NCBI GenBank assembly: GCA_900073065.1
Contig: FJOG01000002.1
Location: 934,652 to 998,651 of the forward strand
From: Phialocephala subalpina
Taxonomy: Eukaryota; Ascomycota; Leotiomycetes; Helotiales; Mollisiaceae
Direction: 5' to 3'
Length of the DNA stretch: 64,000 nt
Shown one piece after another: positions 24,121 through 34,872 of the stretch. The notes under the pieces are model-generated. The model saw only the letters and a program-made list of their open reading frames with translations. It was not told the DNA's origin and searched no databases. The position numbers were made by a program, and so were the translations under genes. Numbering within the stretch: the first letter of the stretch is position 1; every line of letters starts with the position of its first letter.

Positions 24121-25911
24121 ATGTCTCTCGCAAAGCACGTCGATCCCGATGAGATTATCCGCGGTCTCCACACCCTTCACATGAAAGAAGCAGGCCGTCG
24201 ACACGTCCACTCCAATGGCGGTACCTCCCACATCACTCCGTACAGCACTCGCTATGCCTCCAAGCAAGAGATCTCCAAGTTCAAGATCCCACAAGAGGGA
24301 GCACCAGCAGATGCTGTTCACCAAATGCTCAAAGATGAACTGGATCTTGATGGCAGACCAAATTTGAACTTGGCCAGGTACTTCTCGCTTTCTTTTCCCC
24401 CTCCGAGCATCAAGAATGCAAACTGACACTTCGCAGTTTCGTTGGAACCTACATGGAAACCCACGCCGAACAGCTTATGTTCGAAAACATCTCCAAAAAC
24501 ATGTCCGATGCCGACGAATACCCAGCAATGATGCAAATGCACTCTCGTTGCGTATCAATCCTCGCTCACCTCTGGGGCGTCCAAAAAGGCGAGAAGGCGA
24601 TTGGTTCCGCCACCACTGGTTCTTCCGAAGCCATCCATCTAGGAGGCCTGGCTATGAAACGCCGTTGGCAAGAAAAGAGGATGAAGGAGGGCAAGGACAC
24701 AAGCAAGCCGAATATTATCATGGGAGCCAACGCCCAAGTTGCTCTCGAGAAATTCGCCCGCTATTTCGAAGTCGAGGCTCGTATCCTCCCTGTCTCGAAG
24801 AAGTCGAACTACAGACTTGATACAGAGTTAGTGAAGGAGAATATCGACGAGAACACGATTGGTGTATTTGTCATTCTCGGCTCCACATATACAGGCCATT
24901 ACGAGCCCGTCGAAGAAATCTCCAAGATCCTCGACGACTACGAAGCCAAAACCGGAGTCGACATCCCGATCCACGTCGATGCCGCATCAGGTGGTTTCGT
25001 AGCCCCATTCACACACGCCAAAGCCGGAGGACCGAAATGGAACTTCGAACTCCCTCGCGTAAAATCTATCAACACCTCGGGCCACAAGTTCGGACTTGTC
25101 TACGCCGGTGTAGGATGGATCATCTGGCGCGATGAGAGCCAGCTTCCTAAGCACTTGGTTTTCGAACTCCACTATCTAGGCGGAACAGAGGAATCCTACA
25201 CCTTGAACTTCTCCAGACCAGGAGCCCAAGTCATTGCCCAATACTACAACCTCATCCACCTCGGCTTCAACGGCTACCGCCAAATCATGGAAAACTGTAT
25301 GTCCAATGCCCGTCTCCTATCCAAATCGCTCGAAGCGACCGGATGGTACACCTGCTGCTCTGATATCCATCGCAAGAAAGGCGTTCATACTTTTGGTGGA
25401 GTCAAGGAAGCTGTTTTTGGGAAGGAAGATGAGACATCTGCGGATTATAATGCTGGGTTGCCGGTTGTAGCTTTCAGATTCTCGGATGATTTTAAGAAGG
25501 AATTCCCGCACATTAAGCAGGTTGATGTGAGCAATTTGCTGAGGGCGAAGCAATACATTATCCCTAACTACCCTCTTCCTCCGAATGAGGAGAAGATCGA
25601 GATTTTGAGAGTGGTGGTCAGAGAGTCGATGTCGTTTGACCTTCTTGATCGCTTGATCTCGGATATCTGTGCTACGACGCAGAACTTGATTGTAATCTTC
25701 CATTTCTTCTGCGTCGTCTTCTGAAAGAATTCGTTTGCTAATTCAGGAACAGGACAACGACAAAGGCGATCTCTCAATCCTCTCGTCACCAAAGGACAAC
25801 AGTGCCGAGAAGGCGCATTCAAGCACAGGAGCTCATCCTCATCCTCAGAAGGGACAAGGACATGGTGGAAAGAAACCGATGACTGAAGGCGTCCATCGAG
25901 CTGTGTGCTAG
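24121..25911 (+). CDS. gad: glutamate decarboxylase (PLP-dependent)
   Basis: Converts L-glutamate to GABA and CO2 in the cytosol, consuming a proton, as the entry step of the GABA shunt. Three exons: 24121-24377, 24437-25691 and 25747-25911 (558 residues), with introns of 59 and 55 bp. ASFVGTYMETHAEQLM is restored by the first splice. Other family motifs are GSATTGSSEAIHLGGLAMK, the PLP-ring-stacking region HVDAASGGFVAPF and the Schiff-base lysine in INTSGHKFGLVYAG (about residue 303). The C-terminus ends in EGVHRAVC, after a His/Gly/Lys-rich tail encoded by exon 3. No calmodulin-binding tail of plant type is apparent. The length is normal for fungal enzymes. It is divergent from the fasciclin gene. 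Confidence 0.95.
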
Positions 25912-28900
25912 ATTGTGATGAGGAGGATGGATACATACAGTAAGACGGACTACGAGAAATAAAAATTGCATGGGTTTTCTTTCTGAAATATAGGATCTGA
26001 ATTTAGATTGAGACGCACAATTGGATGATTGATCTGAATTGCAAGTATATGAGTCCCTCTTTGTTCCGGCAAGACGATCTCGAGATCGGTGCTTTACCGC
26101 GTAGAAATGGCACGTGATCTATCCCTTTCCTGTCCGGGCTTGAGCTGAGGCGCGGAGGATGCGAGGATCGGAGTCATAAGCTGATTGACGCGATCCAGAG
26201 GGTGCAACTTGTAGTCGGCGATAAGTGTGTGTACACAGGTCTCTGAGTCTTCTCCGTTCCCTTGAGGATGTCTCGCTTGAGACTCCTGCTTTCATAGTCC
26301 GAGGGCTGATGAACAATTCGATTGGGAGGCCTGGGTGGGACCAGACTATTGGCCTGGGATGTCAATCTGACATCTCTTCCAAAGCCTTGGAAAGAATGAG
26401 TGCTGAGAATAGCGAAAGGGGCTTGATTATCTTCAACCAGCCCATGAGGGGGGGGGTTGATGTTATGAAGCACAGACGGAGATATGAAAAAGTGTATGAA
26501 GTTATCTCAGTAGGACCAAACCATAGGATCGGAATACCGTTCCTGCCTCCTTGAAGCCTTGTGATGAATTTGACATATGAAAATTCTTAGATGTTCGGTT
26601 TCTTCGACGAGATCCATAAGGAAGAGGCTTTCAGGCTCTCGAGGAAGCAGGCATACTGTAGGTCCCGGTCAGCTTAGCCACACTCGTACGATATCCTGAT
26701 GTTCTTTGTAAGTGTAACAATGAATGTACATCGAGAAGCCTATGAGTAGCTTGAAACTTTCCGCGAAAGCACAAGGTTGAAGACTCTCGAGTACAACAGC
26801 ATCATGCAGTCAGCACGATGTAGGCTTTGGCTTCCAGGTTTCGTCACAATAGCCTGGTGTCTGTTACGCCTGCAACGACGAATCGATGAATAGATGTGTG
26901 TTTGATGTATGGTAGAGGCTTGAAGACGTGGAAGCCTACGACGAAAACATGAGGACGCTCTGTATGGTAGAGATTGTGGCTTCCAATTCGTAACAATAGC
27001 CTGATGGCTGTTGCGCTTGTAACAATGGGTATGTGCTTGAAGGCGCTTGAATACTTGAATCAACTCGAAGAATCTATGGCACGGTGTGCAGAGTGCAGTA
27101 GAGAATGTAAGAAGAAAGATAGAGTGTAGCTTAGAAGTTGCCATTGTAGTTTTATGTTTACTGCGACTTCAATGAAGGAGGTGTGCTGTGTGCTTCTAAC
27201 ACGGTAGAAACAAGACTTGCGAGTGAAGAGGATGCTCGAAGCATTGCCTTGCATGGCTTAGCAAAGGAAGAATGAAAAGGAGGGTGAATGGCTTGAGATG
27301 TGGCTTGCATAATGAAGGTTGTAACCGCGGGTAAAAGTCCCAGATATGATCAAAGTCAATCAAATGGCACGAGAATGGTGTAGAAGGAAGCGGACGTATT
27401 ACCATTTTGGTTGTCGTTGCGTAGATGGGGAGGCGGATGGATCCGGATGCGGATCTGGATGCTGCACTGTAGCACAAGCACAGTTTCTGTCTCTGACCCC
27501 AACTTCTCAACAGGGGCTTAATCAGCGAGAATGGTTCAATGATGAGGTAGGAGGAAGTCCAAAGTTGTGGCTGTACTAAACTGTTGCACTTGCCTAATCT
27601 GGACACAGTTGTGATGGCGGCTGTGATGTGGATGCTTGTGGCACGTGGTGTTGATGAAGGACCCGACGCAATGGATAGCTCGCGGGAGATGATCAGAGAA
27701 ATCGATGCAAGGTAAGATCTTAGATCATCAGATCCAAGATTCGATATCCACGTGGCTACAGAAAGCCCCTTATCCAGTCGTACATTGCAATTGCCTAGAC
27801 TTCTCAACTTCAGCAGGCTGTGTAGGATCCGTATATTAAATGCTTCGGTAAGAACCACACTTTCCGCCATTGACATCAGAGGTATGTCGGGTTGGATAAT
27901 CCCACCATCCTTATTATGATTGTGGTGAAGATTTTGGTTGCGGTATTTGAAATTCCATACGAAGGTCCGGGTCTTATCCGACTTTCAGCTTTGAGTAACG
28001 TTGGCGTCAAGATCCTAGTATCGTGACCATTGCGGTGGGACAGACGGGAATTATGCCTCGTGGAAGGAGGCATGTGAAGGAGAATTTTCCCTTCCACGTT
28101 GCCACATCCTTGTTTTCTGAACCTTGATCGTAGAATTTTGGGACAGCTGGAATCGCGGGATATTTTTAGAGGGTTTGAACAAGAGGTTCTAAGAATTTGG
28201 AGGTGAAGTTGGATTTTTCTCGCTTCTTTGAACGTTCCCTTGCTCGGTGGCTTTGGAGCAAAGTTTGTCTCAGTGATGACCTTCAAGGTTATTAGAAAAA
28301 TCTTTGGCAGAGTAACAATGGCGTTGCAAAATTGACGAAGTGACAATAAGGTACAAGCCTTTGGTTACGCCTGCTTGATCTGGTACGCAAGATGTTATCT
28401 GATGCCAACCCTTGTTTGCATGCAGACAGAAGCACATGAAGATACACAAATGTCTGAGATTCCCACGATGTTTCATGTTCTCTTGTTCGGAGTGTAGATA
28501 CCGAGACTCGGTAGACCGCCCGCACAGTAAGACATGCCTCGGGAGCCGAAGTACGAAAGAACTATTGAAAAGCAGTTGAAAAATACAACAGGTCGGCAAG
28601 ATCAAATTCTAGAACGAAGTTTACATGCAAAGTACAAAGTAATGCCGTAAAAGACAAGGCCCAGCCGCCACATGTGACTTGCATGAGGCTTCGTCGGCGA
28701 GTCCGCTGAATAGCGAGTGGATGAAAGAGCGAAGTTGTACAGTACAAAAGTAAATAGAACAATTACCAAGCCAAACTGAAGAAAGAAAAGATGACTGCAG
28801 GAAAGCAGCATATCATTCTTCGGATGTAGAGCGAATAGGGGGGCTCTTGCTTCGAACCTAGAGCCGAAAAAAGGAGTGCATCTGTTGCAGGACGATGGAT

Positions 28901-30033
28901 ATGAGTACGGTAGACTGCCAGCACTAGATGGCAATGCGATCCCAACGCCACGGTAATTGCTTATTTGTGTGCTGTTCTCGCGTGGCAGCGATTGGCAACA
29001 CCCGAGCGGATGAGTTGTGGTCACGGGCTTCGTGCAACCACCGGAGCGTACTCCGTACAAATGCTTGATGAGTAAATGTGGAAGAAAGGCTGAGTCTGGC
29101 TGACAGCCTTGATGTCCGAACGCTAGATATGACCTCTCGATCGATACACCATATGCGGGCCCTGAGTTAAACTTTCCCGCCGGGTCCCGCTGGAAGGCAC
29201 GTATTAGACAACCTTTTTGCAATTGAATCTTTCAAGGCGGGGTGCGGCGGAGTGTGCCATGCAGAGGATGGAATGGAATGTTTGAGAGAGACGCAATGCG
29301 GAGGAAAGATGCATTGGTTCGTACTCGGTCTCTTCGTAACATAATTCTCTTCTATGCCCATGAGTCGTGCCTGTGAAGCTTTTCATTGACCCCAGCTTCC
29401 GCTAGTCCCAATTGGGCCTGCCAGATGGCGCTAGGATCGCACACCCAGACTCCGATCTCAAGTGGCCTCAAGACTCTCGTTGGTGATCGAGCTCTACACC
29501 CCGTTGACCGCCACACTGCCCTCAACGATGAAGCTGAAACCTCTGTTTATGGGGACGAAAAGGGTTGATCAGGGCTATGCGGGGCCAAGAATGAATTGCG
29601 ATTGGAGAAGTATGCACCGCTGCGAAGAAAAGCAGTAGCAGGAGAGTGGTATGGACTGCTGCCAAGGACGAATCCGATCAGAGATGAGTTGGCAAAGTCC
29701 CAGAGAGATGGGACAGTGTAGTTGACCCTCGGTGATTATTCAAGCTCGAATTGGGATGCTCGGGGTGCTGCACTCAAGTCTGGAGACGAGGAATTTGGAT
29801 GCGGGTACATTAAACCTAATTGATCTTGTTATGCGTTCATGACTTTTTTGTCTTTCCCCAGTTCCAGTCAGCGAGTCAAGGATCCACTTAGCATTACCAG
29901 GGCCCTTCCTTCCTAGTTCGTACCTGCACGCCATTCCACATCGTGGTCCCTTGTACTTCCCTTCCATATCTTCTCCCAACCCAACCCTACCTTCTTTTCT
30001 TCTTTTCTACCCACGTCGACACCTGCTGTACTC
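25912..30033. other. 4.1 kb gene-poor region
   Basis: No recognised gene. The longest open frames (minus 27196-27876, 226 codons; minus 28602-29222, 206 codons) have no known domain and compete with other open frames. Within it lies a degenerate duplication of about 170 bp (about 26815-27050), overlapping a small signal-peptide-bearing frame listed separately. A G8 run sits at 26450-26457. Confidence 0.5.
26740..27144 (-). CDS. possible small secreted repeat protein, 134 aa (uncertain)
   Basis: A frame with a true ATG whose first 20 residues resemble a signal peptide (MATSKLHSIFLLTFSTALCT). The rest contains two related segments, RNSHQAIVTNWKPQSLPYR and RNRHQAIVTKPGSQSLHRA, about 50 residues apart, each preceded by a dibasic pair (YKR, CRR) and by RLQA. 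Signal peptide plus repeats flanked by dibasic sites recall kexin-processed secreted peptides, but two copies are few and the spacing is loose. The repetition is also visible at DNA level, so a decayed non-coding duplication is equally possible. No modifying-enzyme gene lies nearby. Confidence 0.3.
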   Translation of the reverse strand: MATSKLHSIFLLTFSTALCTPCHRFFELIQVFKRLQAHTHCYKRNSHQAIVTNWKPQSLPYRASSCFRRRLPRLQASTIHQTHIYSSIRRCRRNRHQAIVTKPGSQSLHRADCMMLLYSRVFNLVLSRKVSSYS

Positions 30034-30333
30034 TTGTCTTCTAGGGCAATACAGTATCCACGTCTTTTCGTGTCTTCTAAGACATTAAGGCGTCCACTCA
30101 TTGATGTGTCCTATGACATTTGCAGCGGTATCATCTTCCACCAGTGTCTTCTAGGACCTCATCAATACGCCGCCGCTTGTACAGAGACGCCTCTGATAAT
30201 ATTCTTCCCTTATGCCTCTAGGGTACTTCCAAATACTTCCCTGGTTGCCTTAATCTTTCATTCCGAGTCTCTCGGTGCGTACTCCATTCTTCCAACCGCA
30301 GGCTTGCAGTCATCCTTTGCCTTCTCTAAGGAC
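30034..30333. repeat. recurrent TGTCTTCTAGGAC-like motif upstream of CRY-DASH
   Basis: Related motifs occur at about 30034 (TGTCTTCTAGGG), 30071 (TGTCTTCTAAGAC), 30106 (TGTCCTATGAC), 30145 (TGTCTTCTAGGAC), 30213 (TGCCTCTAGGG) and 30319 (GCCTTCTCTAAGGAC). Spacing is 35-39 bp or roughly a multiple. The block lies 135-435 bp before the CRY-DASH start codon in CT-rich DNA. It could be a decayed tandem repeat or a set of protein-binding sites. Confidence 0.5.
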
Positions 30334-30468
30334 GTTTAAATACTACCCAGCTACCACTTTGTCCCTTTCATCTCAACAGCACTGCCGCATCTTCCTTGTT
30401 CGTCGAAGTCGACACAGCACGAACGGACTGACACGCCTCACTAGAACACCATCACTTGACAACATCTT

Positions 30469-32579
30469 ATGTTCCGCGGTGTCCTACGGGGAAAGAACCC
30501 ATTCAATATCTCCACCTGCAATCTGTATCGGAGTTTACACGTCCAAACACGTAAGATGTCGAACTCTAAGGTACTGGTCTACATGGTCCGGAGAGACCTC
30601 CGCGTCTCAGACAATCCTGTACTCCACTCACTTGCAACCTCCAAGGACCATGGCTTCACCCATCTACTACCTCTGTACGTGTTCAATGCCCAGCAGCTAG
30701 AGATCTCTGGTTTCCTTAAGGATGGCGAACCCAAGAGTCCCTACCGTGAGGCACGCAGTCAAATTGGAGGATTCTGGCGCTGCGGTCCTCATCGTGCCAA
30801 GTTCCTAGCTGAGTGTATCTGGGATCTGAAGACTGGTCTCGAGAAAGTTGGCAGTAGCCTCTGCATTCGTGTTGGTATGCCTGGCGAGATCGTCAATGAC
30901 ATCCTAACCAAGTCAGACCTGAAGGTTGACGCAGTCTGGATGGTCGCAGAGGAAGGAGTCGAAGAGAATCGAGAAGAGCGATCAGTTCGAAGTGCTTGCA
31001 GAGATTCTGGTGTCGAATTCAAGCTGTGGACTGACGAGAAGTACTTGATCGATGAGTGAGTTGTCTCACACACAGCCACTACCACACTAGTCTGACCAAT
31101 AACAGCCGAGATTTGCCCCTGGATAACATCGAGGAACTTTCCGACGTCTTCACCACCTACCGTAAGACCGTCGAACCTCTCCGAAACCATCCTCGACCAG
31201 TCCTTCCCTCCCTTGTAAAAGGCTCGCTCCCGCCATACCCTCCCTGCTCGTCCATCCCAGACCAATACTCTCCGTTCACGATCCCCACAACTGAGAAAGA
31301 GCTTCAAGCTGCCCTTCTCAAGCCACTCGTTGCTCAAGACCTCGTCAAGGATCCGCCGACACACCCCGAAGGTGCCAAATCCGCTCACCCCTTCCAAGGA
31401 GGAGAGACGCACGCCCAAGACCGTCTCAACTACCTCATCACCAGCGGATCCATTAACACATACCACGAGACCCGTAATGGACTTCTCGGTGAAGACTTCA
31501 GTACTAAACTCTCTGCCTACCTCGTCCTAGGCTGCATTACATCTCGCCAGATCCACGAATCACTTCGCGCTTATGAAGATGGTACTAACCCTGCATTTGC
31601 CGAAGTCGAAGGCTACGGAAAGGGACAACCTGAAAAGGGTGGAACGTACAGCATCCGATTTGAGCTTTTGTGGAGAGATTACATGCGTCTCTGCACTCGA
31701 AAGTTTGGAGCTAAGCTTTTCCGTCTCTCAGGATTCAAGGCAGAAGGTGATGAGCGCTGGAGAACACCCGACCAACCTCTTGGTGCAAAGCCCGAGGAGA
31801 TTAAGGAGCAAATCGAGCGCTTTCTTAATGGAACAACAGGAATGGGACTCATCGACGCTTCACTCCGCGAACTCTACCATACAGGCTACACATCCAACCG
31901 CGCACGACAAAACGTCGCAAGTTTCCTAGCCAAGCATCTCAAGCTCGACTGGCGCGTTGGAGCAGAGTGGTACGAATGTATGCTCGTCGACTACGACCTT
32001 TCTTCCAACTGGGGCAATTGGCAATACTTGGCAGGAGTAGGAAACGACCCTCGAGGAGAAGCTAGGATCTTCAACCCGGTCAAGCAAGCTTTCGATTATG
32101 ATCCGCAAGGAGAATATGTCAAGGCTTGGGTTCCGGAGACCAGAGGACTTACTGAGCCAAGTGAGATCTTTCAGCCATGGACGGTGGGTGAGGATAGGAG
32201 AGAGGAGTTGGGATTGAAGGGTTTGCCGGGCGTGGAGAAGCCGTTGTTGAAGATTGATTTTACGGTTAATCGACGAGGACGACATCCAGGACGTCCGAGA
32301 GGTGATAGAGGCACGAGTGGACATGATAGGGGTGGAAGAGGTGGTGGTGATGGAAGTGGTGGAAGAGGTGGTGGATATGGTGAGGGTAGAGGTCGTGGTG
32401 CGCCGCATGGTTATCAACCTCGCTACAACACTGGACGTGGTTTCGGTAGTTCGAGAGGCGGATACGCCAGAGGTGGCTATTACGGTGGAAGAGGAAGCGG
32501 TGGAAGAGATGAGCGACGAATGGGTATGATGGATCGGGAAATCAGAGTCACGGAGTATGCTCAAGCTCAGTACCTCTGA
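30469..32579 (+). CDS. cryD: CRY-DASH cryptochrome with RGG-type C-terminal tail
   Basis: A blue-light flavoprotein of the photolyase/cryptochrome superfamily. DASH members bind FAD and methenyltetrahydrofolate and can repair cyclobutane dimers in single-stranded DNA. Two exons (30469-31055 and 31106-32579, 50-bp intron) give 686 residues. The photolyase N-domain starts at VLVYMVRRDLRVSDNPVL. The FAD domain has FELLWRDYMRL, GMGLIDASLRELYHTGYTSN, QNVASFLAK and LSSNWGNWQYLAGVGNDPR, which are DASH hallmarks. Residues about 584-668 (DNA 32268-32520) are rich in Gly and Arg with many RGG/GGR repeats, like RNA-binding tails. The first 29 residues before a second ATG (30556) are basic and could act as an organelle-targeting sequence; starting at the second ATG is the alternative. 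Confidence 0.95.
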
Positions 32580-33864
32580 GTTTCGACTCATTCACTCACC
32601 TCGAACAACTTCGTCACGTTTGCATACAGAGGAAAGGATACCTGGTTATAAGACCACACATGGATATGGATGGAAAAGGAATAAGGTCGACGCATAACCG
32701 CACTGTTTGGAGTTGGGGCTGGACTAAGGATGGCGGTTTGGGCGTCTGGCATGGGAATGGGAAAGGCACTTGCTTGGAATGGCTTATGATATGATATGAG
32801 CTAGATGGGGATGGCTTGGTTTATGTTGTACATGTCTGATGATGAGAAGAGAGTATCATGCTGCACTGAGAGCTATATGATGCTATGGCACTGAATGAAA
32901 ATCGTTCTACACTTCAAAATATAGTGCTAGAACTTGGGCTCCTTCAGAATGAAGCTGCAAGTGCAGAACAAATGTGACTGGAGCGAGTCTCAATGCGCAT
33001 AAGTTCAACACTTAGATCTTGGTGTTTTATTAACAGTTTTCAGCGTCGCATCGCTAAAGTTTCAGGCATTGGAGCGCTAAAGGTTCAACCGAGTTGCTGT
33101 TCCTGGGGAAAGCGCAAGCGAACGGCAGTTGATCGAAATATTGTACCATGCTTTTGTTTCTCTTTGCTTTGGCTTTGAAGTTCGAAGGCAGAGTATTTGT
33201 CCTCTTCATGTACAATTCTCTTCTCATGTCTACTTGGAAATATACAGAGATCGGGGGCACTATCGACTGAGCGGTTGGAGTGCATTAGAAGTACAGTAAT
33301 ATCTTACATTACCCAGCTCGAGCTCAAGAACTCTTCTTCTAATATTGCTCGAGCAGAATTTAGGACTTGAAGAAAAGCAAAAGACACAAAACAAGTCATC
33401 CAGCATCTCACGAATTTTGACTCCTTAGATTTCTGAAGTCATTTGGTGGGGTATTTACAGCAAGTGCAGGGTACATGCCCCTTTTCAAGCGAACATGAGC
33501 GCGGCAGAGAAGGAGATAGAAAGGAGAGGCTAATTGGCGCTCGTATATTCGTATGATGGTCAAATTCTCCTGTACTCCCTACAACACAACTATTTTGTTC
33601 AGACATTCGCAAGAAAGGATCCTGTACGCCGGATCGGTTGTAAGAACCTTGGATCTATGCTACTTGAATACTCGGTTTCCTCAATTGGTAGAGAACGAAT
33701 GCCCAGGCTAGAGCTAAAGTGCACAGAAAGACTTCGTATTGGGGAAGTAAATGTCAAGCGCAGAGAGAGTAGTGCACGAACGAGGACGCTATACTTGATT
33801 TCTGAAAGCTATGCCGACTGAAAAGAGCAGAAAGTCACGAATTTTAATATGCAGTAGCGGAGGG
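32580..33864. other. intergenic, no gene supported
   Basis: 3' flank of CRY-DASH followed by AT-rich DNA. A short frame at plus 33534-33821 has no recognisable content. It should also hold the terminator of the minus-strand gene ending at 33865. Confidence 0.55.
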
Positions 33865-34872
33865 CTATATTTCAGACCACTCAACTCTCTTTAAATCCTG
33901 ATTTTGGTCTGAAACACTACAAAGTCTAACCATAGAAGGGGAGAACCTCGTAAATGTTACGTAGAAGCTTACCAACATCCAAGTTACTATCATCTTTGCG
34001 CAGCTTCCCGGCAATCCATTGTTCAGCAAGGCGTGGGTTACCGTGGAAGTACCTAACTTGACGTTAGCTGAGTATATTGTTCGAGAGAATGGAGGCACTT
34101 ACGACGCGTGGGGAACGTTCATGTCGAGGTTGCTGTATGTTTGTCAGTTACTTATTTATGATATCCAAAAGGAAGACAGCTTACAAAGGGGGGAGGACCT
34201 GGTCGGGGAGGAGTGGAGCGTGGGAGATCTTGTCATCCAAAAACTCCAACACACGGAGAGTTTCCATAGCCCAAAATAGGAGGAACGGAGGCAGAGGGGC
34301 AGGGAAGACAACGATTAGAGCCAGTTGCGGTGTAGAGGACCGTGGGACGCTGCAACGATATCAGACTTTATTGCAATTGACAATAGAGGGACGAAGAACT
34401 TAATATGCAGCGCGGAGCTGCTCACGCGCCAAAGCCAATACCCCATCGCGGAATATGCCAAGCGGCAGGGCGAGGAATGCGGGATCAGCCTTCAGAAAGT
34501 TCATCCTAACCAAGACCCAGGAGCTCCTAGCGTTGTTGTGACTATCTGCACATCAGTCTGGGACATTGGAGATCAATGGGTTATCGTAACGTACTCCTTC
34601 TTTTCGGCTTCCGCCTTCGACTTCGACTTCGAGACGCCGTTATTGTATTCGTAAGCTTCCCATATTTTTCCAGATTCCTCACATCCGCTCCCAATCTTGA
34701 GAGATCAAGTCCACTTACGGCTTGGTGTTGGAGGAGGAGGAGGAGGGGTTCTTGGTGCAGCTGTATAGAAAAGGGAAGTCAGCTATTGTCCTGTAGAGTA
34801 TGGAACAAGGAAGAGCTTAAATTTTGACCTTCTTGGAGGCATTGGTGGTCTCGGGCTTGGTGGGAGCCATTG
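33865..34872 (-). CDS. compact multi-exon gene of unknown function
   Basis: The 3' part resolves cleanly on the minus strand: 34267-34185 (or extending upstream in frame), 34132-34103, 34052-33973 and 33908-33865, with GTAAGC/GTAAGT donors and matching phases. It reads METLRVLEFLDDKISHAPLL ... PPFNLDMNVPHASYFHGNPR ... EWSEI. One exon is only 30 nt. The frame stays open upstream of that Met and includes a hydrophobic Pro-rich stretch (LIVVFPAPLPPFLLFW), suggesting it continues. About 600 bp upstream an ATG at 34872 opens MAPTKPETTNASKK. It splices plausibly to a poly-Pro segment and YEYNNGVSKSKSKAEAEKK, which then reaches a stop near 34427. Whether these are one gene or two close genes I cannot decide. 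I recognise no family. A small membrane or chromatin-associated protein are both guesses. Confidence 0.5.

Noticed and set aside
28602..29222. 206-codon minus-strand frame
   Set aside because: No domain or ATG-led conserved segment, and several competing frames; not enough to call a gene.
30789..31466. 225-codon antisense frame in CRY-DASH
   Set aside because: Mirror frame of a strongly supported coding exon, with no recognisable domain.
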